This document shows positions 48,456 to 57,238 of a stretch of 64,000 bases of DNA, piece after piece. Each line of letters starts with the position of its first letter. Position 1 is the first letter of the stretch. The position numbers and the translations under genes are program-made. Origin of the DNA: Calditrichaceae bacterium (GTDB taxonomy: Bacteria > Calditrichota > Calditrichia > RBG-13-44-9 > J075); NCBI GenBank assembly GCA_013360445.1, contig JABWBP010000017.1, positions 26,612-90,611 on the forward strand, read 5' to 3'. Under the pieces are notes generated by a model. The model saw only the letters and a list, made by a program, of their open reading frames with translations, did no database searches and was not told the origin of the DNA.

Positions 48456-48731
48456 GATGCTCTCCTCGTTATCCTGTGGAGTCTGCCACAGCTCATCCAG
48501 AATGTTTAATCTGATGCGTATTCTGTATTGCGTAATGCGTAAGAAAAACGCAATACGCATCACCCACAAAGTTTACCCGTCGGAAGATTTTTGTGCAACG
48601 AAAATTATTTTTGGGAAAAGTTTGCGCCGATTCGGTACATTTGCCGGAATTGGAACAAATTTGCTTCCCGCCTCTCCCAGGGGGATGACTTTGCCATTGG
48701 TTCCCGGAGCGCCGATAATTACATTTACACG

Positions 48732-49832
48732 ATGAAAACGGAAACCCTGTCGTGCGAGAATTTCCGGCTGTTTCGGGCAAGTTTGCTGCGCTGGTATCGC
48801 CGCAACCGTCGTAAGCTGCCCTGGCGGGAGACCCGGGAGCCTTACCGGATCTGGATTTCGGAAGTGATGCTGCAACAAACCCGGGTAAGCACGGTGATCC
48901 CGTACTTCCAAAATTTCGTGCAAAAATTCCCCACCGTGGAGGCGCTGGCCGCGGCGGATTTACAGGCGGTGTTGAAAAGCTGGGAAGGGCTGGGTTACTA
49001 CGCCCGGGCGCGCAATCTTCACAGGGCTGCGCAGGCGCTGGCAAACGGGCGCGAAGGGAAAATTCCCGATTCCTACGCCGAATTCCGCCAACTGTCGGGG
49101 GTGGGAGAATACATCGCTGCGGCGGTGCTGAGCATCGCCTTTGGGGAGCCCCGGGCCGCCATAGACGGCAATGTGAAGCGGGTGCTGGCGCGGCTGTTTT
49201 TGATAGATGCGCCGGTGAATGATTCCGCTTCCGGAAAAATCTTTCGCGAGGCGGGAGACAGGCTCCTGGATCGTGAGCATCCCGGCGATTTTAACCAGGC
49301 GATGATGGAGTTAGGGGCGCTCATCTGCCGCCCGCAAAATCCGTTCTGCCGCCAATGCCCGGTTCGCAAATTTTGCGGCGCGTTCGCTCGAAACCGCCAG
49401 GAGGTATTTCCCTTCCGAAAACCGCGGGAAGCCACCCCGGAGTACCATATTGCGGTAGGCGTGGTGCGAAGAGATGGCCGGGTGCTGATCACCAGGCGCG
49501 CTGAAAAAGGGCTGTTGGGGGGATTATGGGAATTCCCCGGCGGCAAAGTGCGCAAGGGAAGGGAAACCGCCGAACAAGCCTGTCTGCGGGAGATCAAAGA
49601 AGAGGTGAATTTAGAAGTAAAAGTGGGCGCGCGCCTTGCCCGGGTCAAGCACGCATACACCCATTTCAAAATCGTGATGGAGGTGTTCCTGTGCGACTAT
49701 CTTTCCGGAGAGGTAGTTCTGAACGGCCCGCTGGACTTCCGCTGGATTACCGTGGAAGAGATCGGGGAATATCCCTTTCCGGGAGCAAATCATAAATTCA
49801 TGCCGCAGTTAATCAAGGCGCTACGGAGCTAA
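48732..49832 (+). CDS. mutY: adenine DNA glycosylase MutY
   Basis: This 366-residue base-excision enzyme removes A opposite 8-oxoG. Glu44 lies in WISEVMLQQTRV, the helix-hairpin-helix is LSGVGEYIAAAV (121-132), and the catalytic Asp145 is in AIDGNVKRV. The [4Fe-4S] ligands are Cys199, 206, 209 and 215 with the usual 6-2-5 spacing. A C-terminal Nudix-like domain (about 240-366) contains FPGGKVRKGRETAEQ and LREIKEEV, which recognises 8-oxoG. I chose the ATG at 48732. It is divergent from the TRAP gene. Confidence 0.95.
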   Translation: MKTETLSCENFRLFRASLLRWYRRNRRKLPWRETREPYRIWISEVMLQQTRVSTVIPYFQNFVQKFPTVEALAAADLQAVLKSWEGLGYYARARNLHRAAQALANGREGKIPDSYAEFRQLSGVGEYIAAAVLSIAFGEPRAAIDGNVKRVLARLFLIDAPVNDSASGKIFREAGDRLLDREHPGDFNQAMMELGALICRPQNPFCRQCPVRKFCGAFARNRQEVFPFRKPREATPEYHIAVGVVRRDGRVLITRRAEKGLLGGLWEFPGGKVRKGRETAEQACLREIKEEVNLEVKVGARLARVKHAYTHFKIVMEVFLCDYLSGEVVLNGPLDFRWITVEEIGEYPFPGANHKFMPQLIKALRS

Positions 49833-49915
49833 GGGGCAGGTATTCAGGCCTTTTAGCGTCAGAGTTGCATACAAAAGAACTCGCAACTCAAAACTCGAAA
49901 CCCAAAACTCCAATT

Positions 49916-50509
49916 ATGAAATTTCTTACCGAACTCTGCCATTTAGAAGGCAAGAAAATCATTCTCGCCAGCCAGTCGCCCCGCCGCATCGAAATGCTCC
50001 ACTCCCTGGGGGTGGAATTTGAAATTTTCCCCGCGCAAGTGGATGAAAACCCCGCCGCTTACCGGGATGAGATCGAATTCGCCCGCCTGGTCGCCCAAAG
50101 CAAAGCCGGCTGGGTTCACGAAAAACGGCCGGAGGCCGATTTGATCATTGCCGCAGACACCATCGTGGTCAAGGAGGGCAATATTTTCGGCAAACCCCGC
50201 GACCACGCGGAGGCGCGCGCCATGCTGCAAACCCTCTCCGGGGCAACCCACCAGGTTATCACCGGAATATGCCTGCGCAGCGCGACGCAGGAAATCATCG
50301 ACCACGAAATCACCGACGTGGTCTTCGCGTCCCTTTCTGCGGAAGAGATTGAGCTTTACCTCGCCTCCGGCGAGCCGTTCGACAAAGCCGGGGCATACGG
50401 CATCCAGGGGTTTGCCTCTGCCTTGATCGAGCGAATCGACGGCTGCTACTTCAACGTGGTGGGATTTCCGCTGGCGCGGTTTTACCGCCATCTGAAAACG
50501 CTGTGGTAA
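49916..50509 (+). CDS. maf: Maf-like nucleotide pyrophosphatase
   Basis: This 197-residue Maf protein hydrolyses non-standard or pyrimidine nucleoside triphosphates to monophosphates. The signature IILASQSPRRIEMLHSLG lies near the N-terminus. Further family blocks are ADLIIAADTIVV (catalytic aspartate), GKPRDHAEARAML, and DKAGAYGIQGFASALIERIDGCYFNVVGFP. The ATG at 49916 gives the normal length. It follows mutY by 83 bp. Confidence 0.93.
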   Translation: MKFLTELCHLEGKKIILASQSPRRIEMLHSLGVEFEIFPAQVDENPAAYRDEIEFARLVAQSKAGWVHEKRPEADLIIAADTIVVKEGNIFGKPRDHAEARAMLQTLSGATHQVITGICLRSATQEIIDHEITDVVFASLSAEEIELYLASGEPFDKAGAYGIQGFASALIERIDGCYFNVVGFPLARFYRHLKTLW

Positions 50510-50590
50510 TCTTTCAGTCATAGACTCTTATAGGACACTGAACCTCTTATTGGCTGCGAGAAAGAAGCGTTCACAAAAACGAGCATCGAC

Positions 50591-51940
50591 ATGAAAGAAA
50601 CCGTTCTCATTATCGACGACGAAGAAGAGCTGCGAAACCTTTTAACAACCTTGCTGAAGTTAGAAGGTTACCAGGTTTTCCAGGCGGCTACCGGCAGGGA
50701 GGGTTTGCTCCTTGCGGAAAAGGAAGAACCGGCGGTAATTATTACTGATGTGCGCCTGCCGGATATTTCCGGTTTGAGCCTGCTCCCGCGAATTAAAGAG
50801 CAAAACCCCCGCGCGGAGGTGATTGTCCTGACCGCCTACGGCACGATCGAAGACGGGGTTCAGGCTATCAAAGAAGGGGCGTTCGATTACATTACCAAAG
50901 GGGATGAGGATAACAAGATCGTTCCGGTGGTGCATCGGGCGATGGAAAAGGCGCGGATGCGATTGCAAATCGAGCACTTGCAGCGCAGCGTCGGCCAGAA
51001 ATATCATTTCGACAATATTATTGGCAACACCGCTTCTATCCGGCAGGCGATTGAGACCGCCCGCAAAGCCGCGGAGACCGACGTTCCGGTGCTATTGTTA
51101 GGAGAAACCGGAACCGGCAAGGAAATTTTCGCCCAGGCCATTCATCACGCCGGCAGCAGGAAGGAACAAGCGTTCATCGCCATCAATTGCAGCGCCTTTG
51201 CCAGAGATTTGCTGGAATCGGAGATGTTCGGCTACAAAGCCGGGGCCTTCACCGGGGCAACCAAAAATAAAAAAGGGTTGTTTGAAGAAGCCCATAAAGG
51301 CACCCTGTTCCTGGATGAAATCGGCGACCTGGATTTGGCTTTGCAGGCCAAATTACTGCGGGCGCTGGAGGAGCAGAGTTTTATTAAAGCCGGGGATACC
51401 AAACCCACCCGGGTGGATGTGCGCCTCATTGCCGCCACCAATCGCAACCTGGAAAAGGAAATTGAGGCGGGAAATTTTCGCGTGGATTTATATTACCGCA
51501 TCGGGGTGATGAAAATCGAACTGCCGGCATTGCGGGAAAGGCCGGAGGATATTCCGCTGTTTGCGGAATATTTCATCCGGGATTATGCACGGAAGATGAA
51601 GCGAAAAATTACGGAGGTTTCACCGGTATTTTTGGAGCGCTTAAAAGAGTATTCCTTTCCCGGCAACATCCGGGAATTGCGCAACGTGATCGAACGGGCA
51701 GTAATTCTTTCCGAGGGCCAAAAACTGGCCGAGCAACAGTTGCCGAGAGAATTCTTTCCCGAAAAAACGCACGTACCGACCACTCCTGAAGAATCCACCG
51801 ACAAATTAGAAGCAATCGAGAAACAGCACATTCTGAAAATCCTGCAACAAACCGGCGGCAACAAAACCCGCGCCGCCGAATTGCTGGGCATCGGCCTCAC
51901 CACCCTCTACCGCAAATTGCAACGATATGGAATTGGGTAG
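50591..51940 (+). CDS. NtrC-family sigma54-dependent response regulator
   Basis: This 449-residue regulator has a receiver domain (phospho-acceptor Asp53 in IITDVRLPD, Lys103 in YITKG) and an AAA+ domain. The AAA+ domain has Walker A GETGTGKE (171-178), GAFTGA (218-223) and Walker B TLFLDEIGD. A Fis-type helix-turn-helix (NKTRAAELLGIGLTTLYRKL) ends it. It is encoded immediately upstream of the kdp operon, whose start has a sigma54-like promoter, and the last gene of that cluster is an orphan sensor kinase. I infer that the two form the K+-responsive pair in place of KdpE/KdpD. Confidence 0.93.
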   Translation: MKETVLIIDDEEELRNLLTTLLKLEGYQVFQAATGREGLLLAEKEEPAVIITDVRLPDISGLSLLPRIKEQNPRAEVIVLTAYGTIEDGVQAIKEGAFDYITKGDEDNKIVPVVHRAMEKARMRLQIEHLQRSVGQKYHFDNIIGNTASIRQAIETARKAAETDVPVLLLGETGTGKEIFAQAIHHAGSRKEQAFIAINCSAFARDLLESEMFGYKAGAFTGATKNKKGLFEEAHKGTLFLDEIGDLDLALQAKLLRALEEQSFIKAGDTKPTRVDVRLIAATNRNLEKEIEAGNFRVDLYYRIGVMKIELPALRERPEDIPLFAEYFIRDYARKMKRKITEVSPVFLERLKEYSFPGNIRELRNVIERAVILSEGQKLAEQQLPREFFPEKTHVPTTPEESTDKLEAIEKQHILKILQQTGGNKTRAAELLGIGLTTLYRKLQRYGIG

Positions 51941-51964
51941 AGACGTTGCATGCAACGTCTCTAC
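51937..51964. repeat. 28-bp perfect palindrome
   Basis: The half-site GTAGAGACGTTGCA is followed directly by its exact complement (centre 51950/51951). The stop codon TAG of the response regulator is inside it. Palindromes of this sequence are familiar as dispersed repeats in other bacteria. It lies about 205 bp upstream of the sigma54-like promoter, so it could also serve as an activator site, but I think a mobile repeat is more likely. Confidence 0.7.
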
Positions 51965-52154
51965 GGCATATTCCTCTGCGATCTCCGCGCCCTCTGCGGT
52001 GAATAATTATTTTTACCCTCCCATTTTGAAAGACCACCCTGCCTAAATGAAAGGGTTTTCCCTCCCCGGCTAACCCTGCCTTTCTATCCTCCCGTTTTAT
52101 TAACCCCCTTTAAATCAATTGATTATCGCCTTGTTTTGCCTCCCGCCTTCGGAG

Positions 52155-52170
52155 TGGCACACCGCTGGTA
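52155..52170 (+). promoter_or_regulatory. sigma54-type -24/-12 promoter of the kdp operon
   Basis: TGGCAC-ACCGC-TGGTA fits the sigma54 consensus TGGCAC-N5-TTGCW with a perfect -24 element and two mismatches in the -12 element (GC replaced by GT). Transcription would start near 52180, about 45 bp before the first small gene of the operon. A sigma54 activator of the NtrC class is encoded directly upstream. Confidence 0.55.
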
Positions 52171-52224
52171 TTATGAACAATGGCAAAATAACGGTAATAA
52201 GAAAACTCTACCGGAGGAAATGAA

Positions 52225-52305
52225 ATGGCATTTTTGATGATCGCAGCAGGTATCGCCCTGTTCTACTTGTTGGACAAATCCATTGATTTTTTTGACAAAC
52301 TATAA
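52225..52305 (+). CDS. 26-residue membrane peptide at the head of the kdp operon
   Basis: This frame begins MAFLMIAAGIALFYLL and ends SIDFFDKL. It has GGAGG 7 nt upstream and is followed by the kdpF ribosome-binding site. One hydrophobic helix (residues 2-16) is followed by a charged tail. It is not KdpF, which comes next, so this operon has two small membrane peptides. A role with KdpFABC is inferred from position only. Confidence 0.65.
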   Translation: MAFLMIAAGIALFYLLDKSIDFFDKL

Positions 52306-52316
52306 GGAGGATTGCG

Positions 52317-52394
52317 ATGATCGTTTTATTGATTATATCCATCATTGTTTTTGCATATCTGTTTTACGCACTCGTTAAACCGGAGAAATTTTAG
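52317..52394 (+). CDS. kdpF: KdpF, small subunit of the K+-transporting ATPase
   Basis: This 25-residue peptide, one transmembrane helix ending FYALVKPEKF, has the KdpF hallmark LxxALxxPExF. KdpF stabilises the KdpFABC complex. AAGGAGG lies in front of its ATG, and kdpA starts 9 bp after it. Confidence 0.9.
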   Translation: MIVLLIISIIVFAYLFYALVKPEKF

Positions 52395-52403
52395 GAGCAG
52401 CTT

Positions 52404-54098
52404 ATGAATACGGAATTATTCGGAGTGGTAGCAATACTTTTCCTCACCTTCATTCTGGCTTGGCCCTTGGGAAAATATATCAGCAAGGTTTTCAAAGGAG
52501 AAAAAGTCTGGAGCGATTTTCTCTCTCCCCTGGAGAATTGGGTCTTGAGAATTTGTTCGATTGACCCGAATGAATCGATGGACTGGAAAAGAAATATGAA
52601 AGCGATGCTAAGGCTTAACTTAATATTCTTTCTCTGGTCCATTCTGATTTTGATGATACAAAAATATATACCGATCTGGAATCCGGCCAATATCGGCAAT
52701 ATGGAAGCAACGCTGGCGTATAATACCGCAACCAGTTTTACATCGAACACCAACCTCCAGCATTATTCCGGCGAAACCGGTTTATCCTATTTTTCCCAGT
52801 TGCTGGTAATCTGCTTTCTGCAATTTGTATCCGCCGGAACCGGCATTGCCACGCTGGCTTTGTTGTTCAAAGGGCTTGTGCAGAAGCAGGCTGCTGACCT
52901 GGGCAATTTTTACCATTTATTCTTGAAAAGCTGCACCCGGATTTTACTGCCCCTGTCAATTGTCGTTGCGATTATCTTTTTATTGAACGGCATGCCAACA
53001 ACGTTTGCCGGCTTGCAGGAAGTACAGACACTCGAAGGCGATACCGTTCAGGTAGCCACCGGGCCGGTTGCGCCGGTTATCGCCATCAAGCAACTTGGCA
53101 CCAACGGGGGCGGATTTTTCGGGCCGAATTGTGCGCATCCTTTTGAAAACGCCAACTACCTGACCAACATCAGTGCGAATATTTCGATTTTACTTATACC
53201 TGTGGCGCTGGTATTTGCCTTCGGATTTTATCTGAATAGAAAAAAGCTCGCCTGGATATTCTTTGGAGTGATGACCATCGTCTTCCTTACCTTCGTCAGC
53301 AGCGCCGCTACTTTTGAATCATCCGGTAATCCCGAAATCGCTAAACTCGGGATTAGCCAGCCGCCGGGTAGCATGGAAGGTAAGGAAGTGCGCTTTGGCG
53401 CGGCAGCTTCGGCGCTGTGGGGCGTATCCACCACATCCACTTCCAACGGTTCGGTGAACTCCATGCACGACAGCCAGACGCCGTTTTCCGGCGGCATTTT
53501 CCTGCTGGATATGATGATCAACGCCGTTTACGGCGGGGTGGGCGTGGGATTTATCAACTTCTTCATGTTTGTGGTCATCGCCGTTTTTATCGGGGGATTG
53601 ATGATCGGGAGAACCCCGGAGTTCCTCGGTAAAAAAATCGAGGCGCGGGAAGTTAAAATTGCTTCCCTGGTGATCCTGCTCCATCCCTTTTTAATTCTGG
53701 TGGGAACCGCCATCGCTGCCTTTACCGCCGCCATTGAACCGGCTATCGGGTGGTTAAACAATCCATCTTATCACGGCTTTTCGGAAATGCTCTATGAGTT
53801 TACTTCCGCCTCCGCCAATAACGGCTCCGGTTTTGAAGGGCTTGCCGACAACACACCTTTCTGGAACATCGCCTGCGGAACCGTCATGCTGCTCGGCAGA
53901 TATCTTCCCATCATCGGCCCGATCGCCCTTGCCGGCTCGCTGGCTGCCAAGAAAAGCGTTCCCTTCTCCTCCGGGAGTTTGAAGGTGGACAGTTTGGCAT
54001 TTGGGGTGGTGCTGCTGGGGGTGCTGGTGGTGATTGCGGCATTGTCATTTTTCCCGGCCTTAACCCTGGGACCGATTGCGGAATTTTTTTCTATGTGA
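52404..54098 (+). CDS. kdpA: KdpA, K+-translocating subunit
   Basis: This 564-residue membrane protein is KdpA, the channel-like subunit of the P-type K+ ATPase. Selectivity-filter-like loops are visible: YNTATSFTSNTNLQHYSGE, then IKQLGTNGGGFFGPNCAHPFEN, AASALWGVSTTSTSNGSVNSM and YEFTSASANNGSGFEGL. Length and order match the family. GGAG precedes the ATG. A palindromic repeat separates it from kdpB. Confidence 0.96.
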   Translation: MNTELFGVVAILFLTFILAWPLGKYISKVFKGEKVWSDFLSPLENWVLRICSIDPNESMDWKRNMKAMLRLNLIFFLWSILILMIQKYIPIWNPANIGNMEATLAYNTATSFTSNTNLQHYSGETGLSYFSQLLVICFLQFVSAGTGIATLALLFKGLVQKQAADLGNFYHLFLKSCTRILLPLSIVVAIIFLLNGMPTTFAGLQEVQTLEGDTVQVATGPVAPVIAIKQLGTNGGGFFGPNCAHPFENANYLTNISANISILLIPVALVFAFGFYLNRKKLAWIFFGVMTIVFLTFVSSAATFESSGNPEIAKLGISQPPGSMEGKEVRFGAAASALWGVSTTSTSNGSVNSMHDSQTPFSGGIFLLDMMINAVYGGVGVGFINFFMFVVIAVFIGGLMIGRTPEFLGKKIEAREVKIASLVILLHPFLILVGTAIAAFTAAIEPAIGWLNNPSYHGFSEMLYEFTSASANNGSGFEGLADNTPFWNIACGTVMLLGRYLPIIGPIALAGSLAAKKSVPFSSGSLKVDSLAFGVVLLGVLVVIAALSFFPALTLGPIAEFFSM

Positions 54099-54134
54099 GC
54101 ATAATTTGAGCGGGGTTTCGTAACCCGCCTTCAA

Positions 54135-54229
54135 CCTCACCTAACCCCTCCCGGCGCTGCGCGCCACCCTCCCCTTACCTCTTCCCGGAAGGCCGGGAGA
54201 AGGGGAGGGTTGGGTGGGGATGGGTGAGG
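54135..54229. repeat. palindromic intergenic element, copy B (kdpA-kdpB)
   Basis: This 95-bp inverted repeat has the same ends (CCTCACCTAACCCCTCCC and GGTGAGG) and the same GGCGCTGCGCGCC sub-hairpin as copy A. It fills most of the 157-bp gap between kdpA and kdpB. As RNA it folds into a long hairpin between the two cistrons. Confidence 0.8.
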
Positions 54230-54255
54230 TAAGAACTTAGATCAAGAGGATTAAA

Positions 54256-56298
54256 ATGAAACGTCCGAAAAATTTAAAATTATTTCAATCCCAGATCATT
54301 AAAGAGTCTATTATCGCATCTTTTGTGAAGCTGGATCCGCGACTGATGCTGAAAAACCCGGTGATGTTCACGGTGGAAATCGGCACGGTCATCATGCTGG
54401 TTGTGTCGTTCATATCGTTGTCGCCGGACAGCGGCCAGGGTTCGTTTATCTACAATGTTGCCATCACCCTGCTCCTCCTGTTTACAGTGTTATTTGCCAA
54501 CTTTGCAGAAGCCATTGCCGAGGCCCGCGGGAAAGCCCAGGCCGCTTCCTTGCGAAAAACCAGGCATGAGACGGAAGCGAAACTTCTGTTAAGCGACGGC
54601 TCCATCAAAACCGTCAGCTCTTCTCAGTTAAAGAAGGATGACATATTTATCGTGGAGGCCGGGGATACCATCCCGATTGATGGCGAAATCATCGAAGGCA
54701 TTGCCTCCATCGATGAATCGGCCATTACCGGGGAATCCGCCCCGGTGATCCGGGAAGCGGGAACCGACCATTCCGGGGTTATCGGCGGGACCAAAGTGCT
54801 TTCGGATAAAATCAAAGTGCAGGTGACCACCCGGCCCGGGGAAACCTTTTTGGATAAAATGATCGAGCTGGTGGAAGGCGCCAGCCGCCAGAAAACCCCC
54901 AATGAAATCGCCCTGACCATTCTCCTGGCCGGTTTCACCATCATCTTTCTTTTGGTGACGGTCACGCTGAAACCCTTCAGCGATTATGCCAACACCGCGG
55001 TGACCATTGCCGCGCTCATTTCCTTATTTGTCTGCCTGATTCCCACTACCATCGGCGGGCTGCTTTCCGCCATCGGCATTGCCGGAATGGACCGGGCTTT
55101 GCGCGCCAACGTGATTGCCAAATCCGGCAAAGCGGTAGAAAACGCCGGGGACAACGACACGGTGCTGCTGGATAAAACCGGAACCATTACCATCGGCAAC
55201 CGCAAGGCCACCCATTTGTATCCCTTTAACGGATTCGGGAAACAGGAATTCGTTAAATACTGCCTGCTCAGCTCCCTGGCCGACCCCACCCCGGAAGGTA
55301 AATCGATTGTGGAACTTGCCGCGCACCTGGAACCCCAGATCGTGCAGAAAACCGCAAAGGATGGGAAGTTCATTAAATTTACTGCCGAGACCCGAATGAG
55401 CGGGATCGACCTGCCCGACGGAACGCAAGTCCGCAAAGGCGCCTGGGACGCCATCAAAAAATGGACCGGCGCAAACGGCGCTAATCAGGCTGAAAAAGAA
55501 ATCGAGGGTAAAATAGCGGAAATTGCCTCCAATGGCGGAACGCCCCTGGTGGTAAGCATCAATAAAAAGATCGCCGGGGTTGTCCAGCTCGAAGACATTA
55601 TCAAACCCGGCATCCAGGAGCGTTTTGCCAGGTTAAGAAAGATGGGGGTGAAAACGGTCATGGTCACCGGCGATAATCCCTTAACCGCCAAATATATTGC
55701 CAACCAGGCCGGGGTGGATGATTTTATTGCCGAAGCCAAACCGGAAGATAAAATGAATTACATTTTAAAGGAGCAGAAAGAAGGCAAACTGGTGGCCATG
55801 ATGGGCGACGGAACCAACGACGCCCCGGCGCTGGCGCAGGCCGATGTGGGCGTGGCCATGAATTCCGGCACCCAGGCCGCCAAGGAAGCCTCCAACATGG
55901 TGGACCTGGATAATGACCCGACCAAATTGTTAGAAGTGATCGAGATCGGGAAGCAGCTTTTGATTACGCGCGGCAACGTGACGACCTTTTCCATCATCAA
56001 CGATGTGGCCAAGTATTTCGCCATTGTTCCGGCGCTGTTTGCGACAAGCATTCCTGGGTTAAACGCGTTGAACATCATGAGCCTGGCCAGCCCGGAATCG
56101 GCGATTTTATCGGCAGTCATTTTCAACGCCCTGATCATCCCCGCGCTCATTCCGCTGGCTTTAAAAGGCGTGAAGTACAAACCCATCGGCGCCACGGCGC
56201 TGCTGACCAGAAATTTGCTGATTTACGGTTTGGGCGGGTTGATCATCCCGTTTATCGGGATAAAGCTGATTGATCTGGTGGTGTCGTTGTTTGTTTAA
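54256..56298 (+). CDS. kdpB: KdpB, catalytic P-type ATPase subunit
   Basis: This 680-residue P-type ATPase has the TGES motif (AITGESAPV), the phosphorylation site DKTGTIT in [16 protein letters not shown], and the nucleotide-domain block [10 protein letters not shown]. The hinge is [14 protein letters not shown], and [20 protein letters not shown] follows. It lacks the CPx metal motif, as expected for KdpB. It couples ATP hydrolysis to K+ uptake by KdpA. A palindromic repeat lies on each side. Confidence 0.97.
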   Translation: MKRPKNLKLFQSQIIKESIIASFVKLDPRLMLKNPVMFTVEIGTVIMLVVSFISLSPDSGQGSFIYNVAITLLLLFTVLFANFAEAIAEARGKAQAASLRKTRHETEAKLLLSDGSIKTVSSSQLKKDDIFIVEAGDTIPIDGEIIEGIASIDESAITGESAPVIREAGTDHSGVIGGTKVLSDKIKVQVTTRPGETFLDKMIELVEGASRQKTPNEIALTILLAGFTIIFLLVTVTLKPFSDYANTAVTIAALISLFVCLIPTTIGGLLSAIGIAGMDRALRANVIAKSGKAVENAGDNDTVLLDKTGTITIGNRKATHLYPFNGFGKQEFVKYCLLSSLADPTPEGKSIVELAAHLEPQIVQKTAKDGKFIKFTAETRMSGIDLPDGTQVRKGAWDAIKKWTGANGANQAEKEIEGKIAEIASNGGTPLVVSINKKIAGVVQLEDIIKPGIQERFARLRKMGVKTVMVTGDNPLTAKYIANQAGVDDFIAEAKPEDKMNYILKEQKEGKLVAMMGDGTNDAPALAQADVGVAMNSGTQAAKEASNMVDLDNDPTKLLEVIEIGKQLLITRGNVTTFSIINDVAKYFAIVPALFATSIPGLNALNIMSLASPESAILSAVIFNALIIPALIPLALKGVKYKPIGATALLTRNLLIYGLGGLIIPFIGIKLIDLVVSLFV

Positions 56299-56352
56299 GA
56301 ATGGTTTTGTATTTGAATTCAGGGGAATCCGTAGTTTTAACGCTCCGTTCAA

Positions 56353-56447
56353 CCTCACCTAACCCCTCCCGGCGCTTCGCGCCACCCTCCCCTTCCCTCT
56401 CATCGTGAGGAGAGGGAAGGGGAGGGTGGGGGTGGGGATGGGTGAGG
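56353..56447. repeat. palindromic intergenic element, copy C (kdpB-kdpC)
   Basis: This 95-bp inverted repeat is very close to copies A and B, with the GGCGCTTCGCGCC sub-hairpin and identical ends. Flanking bases (CTCCGTTCAA on the left, TTAAAAACGGCACGGAG on the right) extend the pairing. GTGATAGTACA appears downstream (56498-56508), as next to copy A. Copies B and C therefore flank kdpB. Confidence 0.8.
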
Positions 56448-56526
56448 TTAAAAACGGCACGGAGACCACCCTGTCCCGGAAATTCTTATATCCCATGTGA
56501 TAGTACAATCTTTAACGGAGGAAAAA

Positions 56527-57126
56527 ATGAAAGCAATTTTGAAAGACCTCAAACTGCATTTCGCAACATTAATTTTATTCGGATTGTTATTCCCGCTGCT
56601 GATCTGGGCAATCGGGTTGCTGTTTCCCCATCAATCGAATGGATTGCCCATTTACAAAGAGGGCAAGCTGATCGGCTTTGAAAATATCGGGCAGAAATTT
56701 TACTCCGATAAATATTTCTGGGGAAGGCCCTCGGCAATGGATTACAATGGGGCATCTACCGGCGGCTCCAACAAAGGGCCCACCAACCCGGAATACCTGG
56801 CGCAAGTGGAAGAGAGGATTCAGCAATTCCTGGATAAAAATCCCGGCGTAAAACGCAGCGAAATACCTTCCGAGCTGGTAACTGCCTCCGGCAGCGGGCT
56901 GGACCCGCACATTTCCCCGCAGGGCGCCCGCATCCAGGTCGCGCGGGTGGCTGCCGCCAGAAATCTCGACCCTGAGCGGGTGCGGCAACTGGTAGAATCG
57001 CATATCGAAGCGCCTTTGCTGGGGTTATTCGGCACGGCGCGGGTGAATGTGCTGAAATTGAACCTGGCGCTGGATGAGATGGATAGCGGAAATAATACCG
57101 ATAAAGAGTTGAAAAGCGGGTTATAA
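56527..57126 (+). CDS. kdpC: KdpC subunit
   Basis: This 199-residue protein has one N-terminal membrane helix (LHFATLILFGLLFPLLIWAIG) and a periplasmic domain. The KdpC pattern is seen in GQKFYSDKYFWGRPSAMDYNGASTGGSN, then LVTASGSGLDPHISPQGARIQVARVA and LGLFGTARVNVLKLNLALD. KdpC raises nucleotide affinity of the ATPase. I chose the ATG at 56527, which follows GGAGG. Confidence 0.95.
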   Translation: MKAILKDLKLHFATLILFGLLFPLLIWAIGLLFPHQSNGLPIYKEGKLIGFENIGQKFYSDKYFWGRPSAMDYNGASTGGSNKGPTNPEYLAQVEERIQQFLDKNPGVKRSEIPSELVTASGSGLDPHISPQGARIQVARVAAARNLDPERVRQLVESHIEAPLLGLFGTARVNVLKLNLALDEMDSGNNTDKELKSGL

Positions 57127-57149
57127 TTCATTTGCGGATTTGGCTATGA

Positions 57150-57220
57150 CATCCCCCCTGCCCCCCTTCAAAGGGGGGAAATTAGAAAAATCCCCCTTTG
57201 AAGGGGGACAAAGGGGGATG
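57150..57220. repeat. 71-bp G/C-run hairpin between kdpC and the porin-like gene
   Basis: The arms run CATCCCCC-CTG-CCCCCCTTCAAAGGGGG and back as CCCCCTTTGAAGGGGGACAAAGGGGGATG, around an AT-rich loop. It is a different repeat from the 95-bp family. It ends 18 bp before the next gene's start codon. Confidence 0.75.
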
Positions 57221-57238
57221 TAAATAATGGAGAACGTC

